Translations under genes and position numbers: made by a program | Shown here: piece after piece, positions 1-11,835 of the stretch | Layout of the letters: every line of letters starts with the position of its first letter | Position numbering within the stretch: position 1 is the first letter of the stretch | Notes under the pieces: model-generated | Databases searched by the model: none | Told to the model about the DNA's origin: nothing | What the model saw: only the letters and a program-made list of their open reading frames with translations | Assembly: GCA_030998225.1 (NCBI GenBank) | Contig: JAPYXD010000698.1 | Span: forward strand, 6,427,001-6,491,000 | Direction of reading: 5' to 3' | From: Diplolepis rosae | Taxonomy: Eukaryota > Arthropoda > Insecta > Hymenoptera > Diplolepididae | DNA: 64,000 nt

Positions 1-474
1 CAGGAAACGATAAAAACGTCTTGCTAGCACAAATAAATAAATGTAAACAAATTTTTGTTTTATACGTTCATAAAAATGCATAAATAATAATAATTAAAGC
101 AAAAAAAATTATTTGAATAAATTTTATGATATTTATGTGGGTTACGCAAGAAGAAAAAATTAAAATGTATTTTAGAAATAAAATTGATTTAATCGTTCTA
201 TAATTAAATATTGTTTCATCCCATACATAACATTTTTCTCTCTTATTTTGTATTATTTAATTCATAATTATTATAATATAACATTATTGATACATTTTAT
301 TTTGACTATCTTTAATATTGCTTAAAACATTTTTTTTTCATTTTAAGTACTCTTAATTTTTTTTTTTTTTACTTCAGGTACATTTTCTTGCTGAGATTGC
401 TGAAAATTTCTTGTCCTCTTTCGTCAGGTATTATCACAATTTTTTTTATAATTAATATCATTATCTTCAAGTTT
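1..474. other. AT-rich stretch, nothing recognised
   Basis: Very AT-rich sequence with T and A runs. I see no coding potential, terminal inverted repeats or RNA gene here. Confidence 0.5.
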
Positions 475-807
475 TTAAAATCTATTATTAGTACGCAGTA
501 CTTTGCTTTTAACACCAAGATTAACTTGATTAGCTTTTCGTTTCTTACTCTTAGTCTTTTCAGTTACCTTAACTATATTTTTACTCTCGGCTTCCAAATT
601 TTTTATTGATGGAGATTGGTCAGAAGCAGAGTCAGTATCATCAATATATTTTATATTATCATAGAAGCAGTGTGTATCTCTCAGCAAGACTTTTTTTAAT
701 GCCTGTAATTGTTGCCATTTATTTTTAGTTCTTTTTAAGCGATCTACAAACAAAGGTTTCAGCGGATGCTCTAGATTTAATTGGAGTTGTAAAAATATTA
801 TTTGTAA
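475..807 (-). CDS. Possible terminal exon of an unrecognised host gene
   Basis: An open minus-strand frame runs from a stop at about 808 down to a stop at about 475. The last 92 or so residues look protein-like: an amphipathic, Lys/Leu-rich start (FVDRLKRTKNKWQQ), an acidic stretch with DDTDSASDQ, and a basic KSKKRKANQ tail that could be a nuclear localisation signal. There is no good ATG, so if real it would be an internal or 3'-terminal exon. A possible acceptor ending CTAG lies at about 771-774 on the minus strand. I do not recognise the family. A chance ORF in AT-rich DNA is the main alternative. Confidence 0.2.
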   Translation of the reverse strand, partial: LQIIFLQLQLNLEHPLKPLFVDRLKRTKNKWQQLQALKKVLLRDTHCFYDNIKYIDDTDSASDQSPSIKNLEAESKNIVKVTEKTKSKKRKANQVNLGVKSKVLRTNNRF

Positions 808-912
808 TTACCTTCTTACTGATTTTATTAAATAATTTCTCAAAATAAACTTGAGACTAATCACAAAATAAAAATTGACTGTCACATCGCTGGCGCTGAC
901 TTAACCAATGGA

Positions 913-1101
913 TGTGGGATACGACATATTAGAATTAGTGAAAATCGGCATGTGGGATACGACATATTAGATTATTTATTTAAAAATATTAAATAAACAA
1001 TTTGACTCACAAGATTTTAATATAAGCTGTAAAACATTATTATTAATCCATTTTTCAAAAAAAGTCAATTTCTCAAATTTTGTGGGATACGACATATTAG
1101 A
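913..1101. repeat. Three dispersed copies of one 21-mer
   Basis: The same 21 bases, TGTGGGATACGAC followed by ATATTAGA, occur at 913-933, 951-971 and 1081-1101, all in the same orientation. The flanks are unrelated, so this is not a simple tandem array. Function unknown. Confidence 0.8.
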
Positions 1102-1134
1102 ACGTGGGTATCGATATGTTAATTTACTCAATAT

Positions 1135-1240
1135 TATTTGAGTACAAATTAATTAGTTGAGTTCGAAATTTTGGCCACTGCCTACATTATCGGAGAAGCA
1201 GTCGAAAGCGTTTTTTTCCACAGAAAGATTTCAAATTCTT
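1135..1240 (+). repeat. Fragment of the tRNA-like repeat family
   Basis: The stretch about 1150-1200 matches in reverse the sequence near 60061-60120 (TTAATTAGTTGAG, GCCACTGCCTACATTATCGG). It then runs into GCAGTCGAAAGCG and a TTTCCACAGAAAGATTTC segment, which match the 3' side of the tRNA-like unit at 59853-59924. The tRNA-like body itself is missing, so this is a recombined relic. Confidence 0.6.
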
Positions 1241-1370
1241 TAAATTATTTGATTATTAATTGTAGTTTTATTCTTAGATGTTTAAACTTCATTAGTTCTA
1301 AAAATATTCAGAACTGTGCAAAAATCCACGTTTATACAGAAGGTATTGCAGGTGCCATTTTTTACTATCT

Positions 1371-1690
1371 AATGTGACATATTTGAGGACGTGTCTGCTA
1401 TTATATTGAAGAAAGAGAGCAGAAGTCTATTTTAACTGGAGAAGCTATTTTTTTTTCTTGTGAGATGAGTCACAGAAAATAGTGATTTCACAGTTTTCTG
1501 ATTCCGAAAGCTTATTTTTATCGAATTTTTATTCATTATGTTATTTTGGCATTGGGTCAGATTCTTTTTATTTTCACATTTAAATTATCAATGGCAGATA
1601 TATAAAAAAAAACCTAAAAAGTAAGGCAAACGTTTAATTCGGCCACATATGGGGGCCCTCTTCAGTGTCATAAGTTAAAAGATTAATTGA
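1371..1690 (-). repeat. Decayed copy of the hammerhead-bearing repeat family
   Basis: The left side (about 1372-1420) resembles the GTGACATG...TATTATATTG terminal motif seen at 7086 and 31523. The right side contains, on the minus strand, the GGGCCCCCATATGTGGCC hairpin and the TTTGCCTT tail. The core after the hairpin is interrupted by extra bases (GAATTAAACG instead of GAAACG), so any ribozyme here is dead. The diagnostic TTTTGGCATTGGGTCAG tail lies at about 1544-1560. Confidence 0.6.
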
Positions 1691-4209
1691 AAATTCCATT
1701 TAAGGATTAAAATATAGGAGATTACTCAAATAGAATGAAAATTGGCACGATGAGTCAGCAACGATTAAAATATAGTAATTCAGTCTTGTTCTATACATAG
1801 ATAAATTAATATGCATTTAAACTGTTGTGATTATTCTGAGCTAAAACAGGAATTAAGTCCTAGGAAGGAAATAACTGTATGAGCGTGGTTTTTTGCATAC
1901 TTTCTGTTAGCATATGTAGATTGAACTTCACATCTCCCGCTGGTAGGGAGAAAAATGTCTGAAGGTCGTGTGAATATCAAAGGGTTCAAGTATATATGCA
2001 ATGGCTTTATTTCTTTTTGTTTGAACTTCAAGTACTTTCCGATATTGTAAAACTATTTATTAACTGCAATTAACTATACTAATGACTTATAATTTTCTTT
2101 AATCACTATTTATGTTATTCTCGTAGTTGATGGCTGTCCATAGGACCTAAAAACTGAAAATGCTATAGGTAAGGTAAAGAAATATTGCGATTAGAACTGT
2201 AACAATTGCAGTAAGATAAAATTCTCTTCGTGAGTGAAGGGTGTTAAAATTATTATACATATTTTAATCTCCAAGTCAATTTTTTAATTGGTCAAATATA
2301 TATATATATATATTCTTTCTAGAAAATTTGATATTTATGTACAGGTATATAAACATAAATTTTTCCACAAAAATAAAACTTTAGGATTGAAACACTTTGA
2401 ATATTTTAAAATTTGCCTTTGATGTGAAAAATTATATTCCATTTCCTTAATACATTCATTTAATCCATTCTAATCGAGATTGTTAGAGACGGTGTTTCAG
2501 TACTAAAATTAAAATTTCGTCATTATGTACATAAGATTAAAAATTCCGTGAAAGATCGTCTAAAGTTATACCAGATATTCAGTAAGAAATCTTATTCCAT
2601 ACGTTAACTCAAATAGATTATTACAAAAATCAAAATGTAAATTTAGACAGTTGTTTTTGAAAAGCAGGATTTAGAACTTCATTCGACTACATTAATTCTA
2701 TAAATAATCTTATTGATCCTTAAACTTTTGGAATGCTCTGTACCCGATTCTATTACTTCTGCTCGACGAGATACATATGCGCGTGCTTATGCAAAGCGGA
2801 AATGAAACGTCATCGAAGAAGAGTCGGATGGGAAGAAGATGCGCTCCTGCTGTCGCGGCACTCCAGAAATAAAGATTGTTAGGAAGAAACTTGGAGAAGT
2901 GAACGAATAAATGCCTGGATTCAAGGAATGATAGAATCTGTGATAGTATATAGCAAGGGTGGAATAAAAGATTCTTTCGATCGATAGAGTTTTGTGAAGA
3001 GCAGTGGAAAAGGAGGATTCAATAAATGAGTAAATTAAAGCGGACATTCTGAAAACTTGATTACCTATGTAGGCTCTATTAATTAATTTTTCTCGATTTT
3101 CCCTCTTCCTCTATCGTAGCCTTTCTTTTGCCAACCGCGTAATTCCGAGTGCATTATTCGCGGCACGTCTAGTGCTAGAAGCTTCCCCTATTTTTCTCGA
3201 GTACTCCTACACCCCCATTCCCATCCCCATCCTCACCTCGTGAGACCTTTGTTCCTCATTTACTTTTTATCTCGACAGTGGTGGCGATATAACCCCGCCC
3301 AATCGCCATCTCTTGTTCCCTTGAATCATCCCCAACCCACGAGCCTTACAGGTACTTATCCGTGCTACCATGAAACTCCATTCGTGTTGGTTTCACGGAT
3401 GAGACGGTCTATGTCATCTTTTTTCTCTCTTTCTCATCCCCTCGGTATCAATGCTTTCGTCTCAGCGTTACCACTCAGTTCTTTATTTCGCTAAAATCCC
3501 GAGGGATTTCGGGGATCGCGCTTTCCTTTGGGAATATTATGAGATTGCAAGAAATTCCTCCCCTATTTATCTGACTTTTCCTACCTTTTTCTAGATTCCT
3601 TTGCAAAATAAGAGGCAGAAAGCCCCTCGTGTTTTACAGATTTTGCTCTCACAGGCTTTCAAAAAAGTATTGTACCAGAACACTGCTTGATTCGCTACTT
3701 CCGTTATATTCATCCAGGAATTGCTTAGAGACAAGTCTTCTCTTTTTCTTTCATCACAAGAGGTTGTTTTGCATAGACAACATTGAACAGTTGGAATTCT
3801 AGTACTGTAATCTCAAGTGTTTTGTCTCTCCGTGGTGGAAGGAATGACGTTTTATCACAGGGGTGAATAACTCGCGTGTGTAACTGGATAGCGTAAAAGT
3901 TTCCGAGTCTCGAGTTTCTGGAATATTGAATTTCAAAACTACTTTGCATTCAAATTCTGGCATCGCATGTTTCAGAGGCAAATACAAAAAATGTGGTAGA
4001 AGAGGAAGCTACTATTCCGTTCCAGTCAAATTCTGTACGTATAAAATGTTGGGTTCATGTTTGGAAAAAGTGCTTCACAAAAGGTACATAGAAATTGATT
4101 TAGTATAAAATCCAAATAGCTACATGGAGAAAATTTCATACTAAATATTACAATGCTCGCATCATAACAGTGGAACACACAGAAATAATCAGAAAAATTA
4201 AATTGGACA
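1691..4209. other. No gene recognised; GC-richer island at 2760-3540
   Basis: Mostly AT-rich single-copy-looking DNA with a short (TA)n tract near 2297. From about 2760 to 3540 the sequence is GC-richer and pyrimidine-rich on the plus strand, as in other non-repetitive islands of this window. Short ORFs overlap on both strands without motifs, and I could not support any of them. Confidence 0.4.
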
Positions 4210-5596
4210 CCCAAGTAGGGTTATCCGACACTGACGATCGGAACGACATCGTTCCAGTTTCGGTTTTCCAGTACTGGATTCCGACACTGGACCGACATCG
4301 TTTATACAACCGGAACGACGTCGTTCCTATGTAGGGTTCTCAGTACCGGAATGATGTCGGCAACCCGGTACTGGATTGCAGACTTAAAACCATTGTTGAA
4401 TCGACACTGGATTCCAATTTTTATTGAATATGTTTAAATAAAGATGGTCAAAACCCAAATTTCTTAAGTATCAATGGATTTCTTATAATCGCTGTTGCAA
4501 ATTTTATTTTATAGAATTCATCATAATTATTTTCAATCGAAAATAATGATTTTAATTATGCAATTTTATTGAATTTGGTAATTGGATAAGTTATTCCTAG
4601 AAATAGTTCCATTAAAAATTCATATAATTTTTTTAGACTTTTTTAATTTGTACTAAAATTCTAGTTAATTTTAATTAAATAATTAATTAAAATAACTAAT
4701 TAATTAATTTTAATTGATTAAAATAAATTTTTAGTTAATTTCAATCGATTTTAAATCACTTAAATTTGCATTTTTATGTCAATAAATATAAATTTTAATA
4801 AAATTTGATAATTTGTTAGAAAATAGTAAATTTTCGTACTTTAAACTTGAAACCTCATATTTCCAGAGTAAATCATAATTTATTAGTCTTTCAATATACC
4901 TGAATATCCTTTGTAAGCGATATTTAGAAACATCTGATAGCCAGCCGCTTATTTTTCGTTGCTTGTCCAGATATGAAATGTCTTACTCAAGTAGTGTCTT
5001 TTTCTTTTTTGAACCTAGAGGTTATTTATATATCGGCGCGGTGAAAAAATGAATGACATAAATAGTAAAATAGAACAAAATCGGAAAAGAATTAAAGGAC
5101 TCAAGAATTAAATAGTTGTTTTGAAAGTGAAATTTACAGTTCCAATAATATAAGTGAGAATAACTCGAATTTTCATACTGCTAATGATATTAAAGAAACG
5201 CAGACGCAATATGAGTAAGGAGGTATGAAGCGAAATTGAAAATGGAAAAATTAGTTCGTTTTTATATTTATTAGTATTGATTATAAGCTTCGAAATTCGA
5301 TTTAAATAAATATTATGAAAACTAAATTATTGTTCATATTTATTGTATTTAAAATTCCGATACCAAATAAGTGTCGTCCATTTATAATGGAACGATATTG
5401 GAGTCCAGTATCGGAACGATATTGAAATCCAGTATCGGAACGATGTTGGAATCCAGTACCGAATCGGTCTTACATTTCGATATTCATGCGACACCGATCC
5501 AGTGTCGAACACCGATGTCATTCCGACACTGGAATGTCGGCTCCCGACATCGGAACGGCATTGTTCCAATACTGGAAAACTGGAACCCCACTTGGG
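4210..5596. mobile_element. Foldback element with CCAGTATCGGAACGA sub-repeats
   Basis: The ends are inverted: CCCAAGTAGGG at the left and CCCCACTTGGG at the right. The terminal ~200 bp on each side is built from degenerate copies of a motif like CCAGTATCGGAACGATRTTGG, in both orientations. The ~900 bp centre is AT-rich without coding capacity. This looks like a non-autonomous DNA element of the foldback type. No clear target duplication was found. Confidence 0.65.
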
Positions 5597-7085
5597 CATG
5601 TGTAAAATCACCATTTACGATGTCCGCTTTTGTAACGTTTCATTGAAAGTTTTCCTTTCTTGTCATTCATATTTTATTATTTACAATTTTTGCTACCGAG
5701 CATGCTGTAGAACACTGTAAAGTGTCAAGTTTTTATATAGAAACCATGGTAAAATTTATAAGTCACTTTCAAAAAGAAATATTTAATAGTAAAGAATATT
5801 GTATATTGAAAGACTCCATAGTAAATTTAAGTATGTACGCATCGTACTTAGCCACTGTACAAAATGTACATTGCAGCTATGTACAAAATACTCTTCACTA
5901 AACTGAATTTTAGAGTGTGACCATAGTAAAATTTAAAATGCGCACTGCGTCATCCCACATGCTCGATGCTTTGCATGCATTTATCTCGTGTCTCTTGTTT
6001 CAAATGTTTTGAATTCTGAAATGTAGCAGCAGGTCACGCAGTGGGAAATTTTTTATTTTTACGTGTGATTTTCGAGTGTTTTTGGATGAAAAGCTAAGTT
6101 TAAATTTTTGATTTTTTCAAAATAAAATATAAAATTTCCGATCCTTAATTTATCATGCACAAATTTGTCCCCAAATTTATTTCTAAACACGAGGTCATTG
6201 AATATTGAGGTTAGAAAATTTTTCCATCAAATCATTAATATTCTACCTGTTTTAAAAAGTATGATTCTACTAATTTGATAGATTTTTCGATTGTTCTCTA
6301 CAAAATAGTGGTTAGCAATATCTACTTTGAAAGTTCACAATAGACCATAGTAAAATATGACAATAAAGGAACGTTGAATTTAATTATAAACCGTAGAAAC
6401 TTTTTGTAGGGACAAGGCTATATTTTACTATCTTTTATAGCATTTATTTTAACGTTTCATATGATTCTCATCATGCCGTAAATTACTATGTACCCTACTG
6501 AAATTTGGTGTAATGTCATTATGGTCTACTGTTCAACTGGAACATAGTAAAAAATCATATTTTCCGACGGTAGGAATTAAATTCAAAAATTAAATTAAAA
6601 ATTTTTTAAATTAAATTAAATTCAAATTTCAAATGACCCCTAGGACTCAAACGGTTAATATAAAAATCTCTCCGTGTACTAAAAGAAATTTAATTTACAC
6701 TGTATGATTCCATAATATCATGTGAGATTATATATGTATGAGAAATCGATTCTTATAATTGTAAAATTTATTTGATCAGGTTGTGAGAGAAAAAGTGATA
6801 ATGTTTGAATACCCCGGGGATTTCCGCGTTTCCCATGTTGCCTAACAAGATTTTCTCCAATTCATTCGATATTGGTAACATTTATGTATGGGGAGTAGTG
6901 TGAGGTGTAAACCATCTGCTGTTCTCTCTCCCGATGGCATTGTTCGTGATTGGAATAAAAAAGTAAACATGTGTAGAATGGGCTTAAACACATAGTAACT
7001 GTTAAAGTAACTACCTAGTTTTATTACGATGTTGCATTTTATCATGCAAATAAACTTTACTGCCGACAAATATCTTTATAATTTC
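5597..7085. other. No gene; recurrent CCATAGTAAAAT motif
   Basis: AT-rich. A CCATRGTAAAATTTA-like motif recurs at about 5744, 5816, 5921 and 6345, with a weaker copy at 6543. The spacing is irregular, so it is not a tandem satellite; it may be a decayed MITE cluster. No coding signal. Confidence 0.4.
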
Positions 7086-7610
7086 TAACGTGACATGTTT
7101 GGAAACATGTCTGCTCTTATATTGACCCAAAATTATATAATTTTTGAATTTCTTAACTAGGTATAGGACAATAGTCTTCTTCAGGGAAGAAAATAACCTG
7201 TTAGGATAGTATTTTTAAAAACAATTGTCAGTCAGCAAAGCCACGTCTCCGGTCGATTTTTAAACACTTTTCATCTGGACGGCGAAGTAAATAACTCGAT
7301 TGGTGAGAGACTCAAGTAATAAAGTCCTCACAAAAGTTTTTAAAATTAAAAATTTGTTCAGGATTCATGTTTTATGTTGCTAATTAAAATTTTGGATATC
7401 CTTTCAAACTCTTTTCGGGCCGGTTTTTTTAATCCTTACAGAAATGTTGAATTAATCTTTTAATTATAACACTGGAGAAGACCCCAATATGTGGCCGAAA
7501 CTTTTGCCTTTCACTTTACGTCCTCTTTACGTTTTTTATTACTACCATTGATAATTTTAAATAAAGAAAATAAGAAGAAACTGACCTAGTGCCAAAACAA
7601 AAAGAAATCA
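7086..7610 (+). mobile_element. Hammerhead-family repeat, degenerate copy
   Basis: Begins with GTGACATGTTTGGAAACATG and TATTGACCC, the terminal motif of the family. It continues with the TAGGTATAGGACAATAGTC block shared with 32358, and ends with AAGAAGAAACTGACC and TGCCAAAAC. The hammerhead-like core at about 7475-7515 has mutated (CTGGAGA instead of CTGAAGA; the AACTTTTG tail lacks ACGT), so it is probably inactive. Confidence 0.6.
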
Positions 7611-8184
7611 ATAAAAATTTTACAATTTCTGTTTCCAGAACTGTGATAATTATTTTTTCCAAGATTTCGTAAATCTATTAACCGTGATTTTCTATTTGAT
7701 GCAATCTGCACAGAAGCCTTGTAAGGAAATTTTTTCCTCTGCAAAGGTTTCGACCTTGTGCTAGAGAGAAAATGTAATAGACCATAACGAAAATGCAACA
7801 ATTTCCTTTGTAAACTCGGCAATCGATTGCCGTGAAATTGGTTCAGATCGTCGTGATTCCTAAAATCAGTTAACTCATTGAAAAGCATGTCGAAATGCAT
7901 GAAAGTGTGGCATGGGGAGACGCTTCGCGTTCTCTAGGGGTTACAAGAGTCAATTTTGACATTCCCAGCAGACAGGCTGACTCTCGTACATGGATCCTTT
8001 CCGGCCTGGTTCCCCTATAATATTAGATGATAATCACTAATTCCATGAAAGCTGACCCTCTGTGAGGACTCTGTTGGGATGGGAACACGGAAACACGCGT
8101 GTATTCAACCACAGAGTCTGCGTCATCACTAAAGGTAATACACGGTTCGATACCAGAACGATGGTGGTGGTTGTGAATGCGGTT
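7611..8184. other. No recognised gene
   Basis: Non-repetitive sequence becoming GC-richer from about 7900. A 104-residue minus-strand frame covers 7586-7900 but overlaps the end of the preceding repeat and has no recognisable domain. I do not call it a gene. Confidence 0.4.
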
Positions 8185-8346
8185 TTAGAGCCGTATAACT
8201 GCTGTACATGCGTCTCGCTCGGGGCCTGCTGAACTTTCAGCAATTACTGTAATTAGTCCAATTAACAGACTCGCTTGAGCGTCTTTCTGACTCTGGCCCC
8301 GGGATTCACAAATACACAGAAACAGAAGCATAAGCAACAGAGTCAT
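8185..8346 (-). CDS. Possible first exon or short secreted peptide (53 aa)
   Basis: The ATG at 8346-8344 sits in a favourable GCGCCATGA context. The encoded peptide begins with a strong hydrophobic core (MTLLLMLLFLCIC) followed by small and polar residues (ESRGQSQ), which is what a cleaved signal peptide looks like. It then has a second hydrophobic stretch (ASLLIGLITVIA) and ends with GPERDACTAVIRL before a stop. The surrounding DNA is GC-richer and appears single-copy. It may be a small secreted peptide, or the first coding exon of a secreted or membrane protein with an unrecognised splice donor. No family is recognised and chance is not excluded. Confidence 0.3.
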   Translation of the reverse strand: MTLLLMLLFLCICESRGQSQKDAQASLLIGLITVIAESSAGPERDACTAVIRL

Positions 8347-9490
8347 GGCGCCCGATCTTTGAGATGTGAGTATATACATACGATAATACCGGTTTTTGGT
8401 GCATTTACGTTAATGTATATGTATATACGACTTTATACTCCGAGTAGAAGTGGGTACTCGTAACTCGCAACTCGTAACTCATAAGCCCGCATGGGGGAAA
8501 GGGCGCCAGGCCGCTGAAAAGGAGCTGGAGGATCCTTGACGACGTACTAAGTTCGAGTTTCCTCTACATTTTACACTCTGTTTACCCACCACTGTGTGCA
8601 CGACACCACCTATTCGATCTCGGTTCTCGATTTGCAACTTTTAACATAAGTTACATTCCTCAATATTAATCCAGTTGCAAATTTCAAATTTAGACTCGAA
8701 TAATAAATCCCTCGATTTATACTTTTGAGCTTTTATTATTTTTGGGAACTCAATGATTCATATTTTTAAACGTTTCGACTCAAAATGGAGACCTCGAAGT
8801 GAACGTTTGTTTATAAAAAATACAAAAACACGGGATAGATTGAATATTGCAAGTGTGAACGTTTTTGATAATTATTTTTGATGGCCGATACCAATTTTTA
8901 TTTATTAATAATAGTAGTTTGCTTTAAATATTCTTGATAGTACTCTTGCTTTATTATACCTTAATCGTATGCAAATAATGGGGTGTGAGTTAAATAATGT
9001 TTTATGCAAATATTTTTTTAAAGAAAGAAGACGAGGAGAAGGCGGTAAGGGAGTATCGTCTGGGAGCGACATTATCATTAACACCTCTGTCGATAGTGCA
9101 ATGTACTTCACACAAATAAGCGCAGCTGTAATTGCGTCATGGCTGTATCGCTGGAATATCTTTCGAGAGTTTTCAAGTCCTCGATGATGTGGATGAAAAA
9201 TAAAAAAAGTTTTTTACTGAAGTGCTAAGAAACCGAATGGACTGAGCCATCTCTAATGATGTCGCTCAAGTTTAAATTAAAGGCGTACCATTTATCATTC
9301 ACATATTTAATAACATGTCGCGAGTGAAGAAAAGACAATAAAGCTACATGAAGCAAGAAATAGATACATATTATATAGTAAAAAATGGCACTTGCAATAC
9401 TTTTCATTACCAAACGTACTCAAATAATATTCATAAAATAGTACTTTTATCGACCCTCAAATAATAATTTCATACGATGTTATTGTTAAT
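8347..9490. other. No gene recognised
   Basis: Apparently single-copy DNA. A short degenerate repeat of GTAACTCGCAACTC type lies near 8457-8482. AT content rises after about 8640. No supported coding sequence. Confidence 0.4.
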
Positions 9491-9600
9491 AATTGGCTTT
9501 AGGGTCCAGAAATGATAACTCAGGAAGTTAGATACTTTCCAACATTCCGACTCTAATCGGAGTCCTGATCAGTGATCTTTATTTCTAAAATTTTAAAACA
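9491..9600 (-). repeat. Degenerate hammerhead-like repeat, second family
   Basis: Shares TTGGCTTTAGGGTCC with the sequence at 55711. On the minus strand it has CTGATCA, one G, a GACTC/GAGTC stem around a CGATTA loop (9549-9564), and then GGAATG. The catalytic core differs from consensus (CTGATCA for CUGANGA, and a shifted GAA), so it is probably a dead relative of the copy at 55743-55779. Confidence 0.5.
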
Positions 9601-9842
9601 TTGGATAAAATATGGCACATATGAGCTCTATTTTGGTATAAACTTTTGTAATGTGAAAAATGTAAAATATCGTTGAAAAATTTACATAAAATTGTACAGA
9701 AAACGTCGATAAATTACCCAAAAAAATTTTCTATAGGAATAACGATAAAATTGTAGCACATAACTCTACGATACATCAACTAAAAAAATACTATTATATA
9801 TTTGTGTCTAAATGTTACTGAATATATAGATGCAAGTACATA

Positions 9843-10919
9843 TGGGTTATTCCATATTAGATTGACAGTCGATGTCACAGATTTGAACAAGATAATTTTT
9901 TTTCGGTTCTTTATCAACAATAAATAGACACGTATTTTTTTGTTTGGCCAAAAAAATTTTTTTTACAAGTATACGATTTTTCGAATTTTCTGAGAAATGA
10001 TATTTTCGATATACCAAGCGCACTTTCAAGCCTGTTTATCTTGAAAACAATTGTTCGCATAAAAAATTGTCCAAATTATGAAAATTAGGGTTTTGACTCG
10101 TCTTTACAGAGATTGTTGCGAAAAAATTGTTTAAACATTTTTTAACATACAAAAGTAAAGAAATAAACGCAAAATCGTTTTTTTCCAAATTTGGCCCCTT
10201 TTGAAATTTTTTTTTTCGTGGATTTAGATTCTTTGAAGTCTGTTATACAATATGAGAATCGAATCAAAATGGCTGGATCATTGATTCGGAAGTTATGGAA
10301 TTTTGAAGAGCCTCGAGCGGCCTCGCGCGCAATCCGGGCGCTTCCAAACGCGGCGAGCATTTTACCGGGCGTAAGTTATTAGCGCTAAAAGTAAAGGTAA
10401 ACGCTCGCTGCGCGTGGGAGCGCCCGGATTGCGCGCGAGGCCGCTCGAGGCTCTTCAAAATTCCATAACTTCCGAATCAATGATTCAGCCATTTTGATTC
10501 GATTCTCATATTGTATAACAGGCTTCAAAGAATCTAAATCCACGAAAAAAAAAATTTGGAAAGGGGCCAAATTTGGAAAAAAACGATTTTGCGTTTATTT
10601 CTTTACTTTTGTATGTTAAAAAATGTTTAAACAATTTTTTCGCAACAATCTCTGTAAAGAAGAGTCAAAACCCTAATTTTCGTAATTTGGACAATTTTTT
10701 GTGCGAACAATTGTTTTCAAGATAAACAGGCTTGAAAGTGCGCTTGCTAATATCGAAAATATCATTTCTCAGAAAATTCGAAAAATCGTATACTTGTAAA
10801 AAAATTTTTTTTGGCCAAACAAAAAAATACGTGTCTATTTATTGTTGATAAAGAACCGAAAAAAAATTATCTTGTTCAAATCTGTGACATCGACTGTCAA
10901 TCTAATATGGAGTGACCCA
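9843..10919. mobile_element. Foldback element (1077 bp), near-perfect inverted arms
   Basis: The left end TGGGTTATTCCATATTAG is inverted at the right end as TGGGTCACTCCATATTAG, and the two arms stay complementary almost to the middle. The centre (about 10320-10440) is GC-rich with GCGCGCAATCCGGGCG-type segments. The element is flanked by TA on both sides, consistent with a TA target duplication. It encodes no transposase; the apparent ORFs in both arms mirror each other. Copies lie at 53862-54940 and, disrupted, at 15818-17294. Confidence 0.8.
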
Positions 10920-10984
10920 TATATAGTATAAAATTACAAAGAATTATTTATGAAAATTAGCTTAAAATTGCTAATACGAATTCT

Positions 10985-11257
10985 ACACTGTTAGAAATTT
11001 CTACCGCCATTTCGCAAAACATATGACTGTAGTTTTATTCAGTTACAGCCTCACAAAATTAAGACAGAATTTTAGAAAATTCTGTTACTTTTGAGTAAAT
11101 TTATGAAAAAAAAAATTTTAATTTCAGTTAGTGAAAAACCCTTTCACCGATAAATCAGCTGATTTTCAATGAAATAATCAGTGAATACATAAATATATAA
11201 AAATAGTAATACCTGAAAATATTTGTTTTGTAAATTTCCGAACATTTCTAACAGTGT
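10985..11257. mobile_element. Short MITE with ACACTGTTAGAAAT ends
   Basis: Starts ACACTGTTAGAAATTTC and ends ACATTTCTAACAGTGT, about 273 bp long, non-coding. Its interior resembles the unit repeated at 50.1-51.7 kb. A related truncated copy begins near 13447. Confidence 0.65.
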
Positions 11258-11638
11258 GTAGTGTTCAAATATTTTTATAAATAATAACAATTTATGATGA
11301 AAACGCGTAAAAAACTTTTAGAGTGAAAAATTGAAGTGTGGCGAAAAACCTTGCAATATAAATGTAAATTATAAATAAATTTCTCATAAGAATGCCAGTA
11401 TTCAAATATTAGTTTTATGAAAAAAATCCATATGTTCTGACAAGGGGATATCTAAATTTTTCAATCTCAACAACATTTGGGATTTGACAAATAAATTGAA
11501 ATAACCTTATGTAAGTTATCTATGCAATTAAAGTTTGGTTATGATTTGAAACCGAAAGTGTGGGATGAAAGTGGAGGGTATGCTTTTGCTATTGTATTTA
11601 GAGTTGAGATTTTAAGGAAAAGGAAAAAAAAGAGTGTA

Positions 11639-11765
11639 AAACAGGGCCCCCATATGTGGCCGAAATGTTTGCCTTCCTTTTTACAGTTTTTTTTATAACT
11701 GTCACTGATAATTCTTAAATGTGAAAATAAAAAGAATCTTAACCCTATGCCAAAATAACAAAATG
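11639..11765 (+). repeat. Truncated hammerhead-family relic
   Basis: Contains GGGCCCCCATATGTGGCC followed by GAAATG instead of GAAACG, and the downstream tail AACCCTATGCCAAAATAAC. The CUGANGA box is lost, so it is not a ribozyme candidate. Confidence 0.6.
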
Positions 11766-11835
11766 AATAAAAATAGTAGATAATGTTTATTAATATATAT
11801 ATATATATAAATTTATTGTTAGATATATATATATA

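Noticed and set aside
1634..1680. Hammerhead motif in the first repeat copy
   Set aside because: The GAAACG segment is interrupted by extra bases, breaking the core.
7586..7900. 104-residue minus-strand ORF
   Set aside because: Overlaps the edge of a repeat and has no recognisable motif; possibly a retroelement remnant but unsupported.
10142..10570. ORFs in the foldback arms with the same peptide on both strands
   Set aside because: They mirror each other because the DNA is palindromic; not coding.
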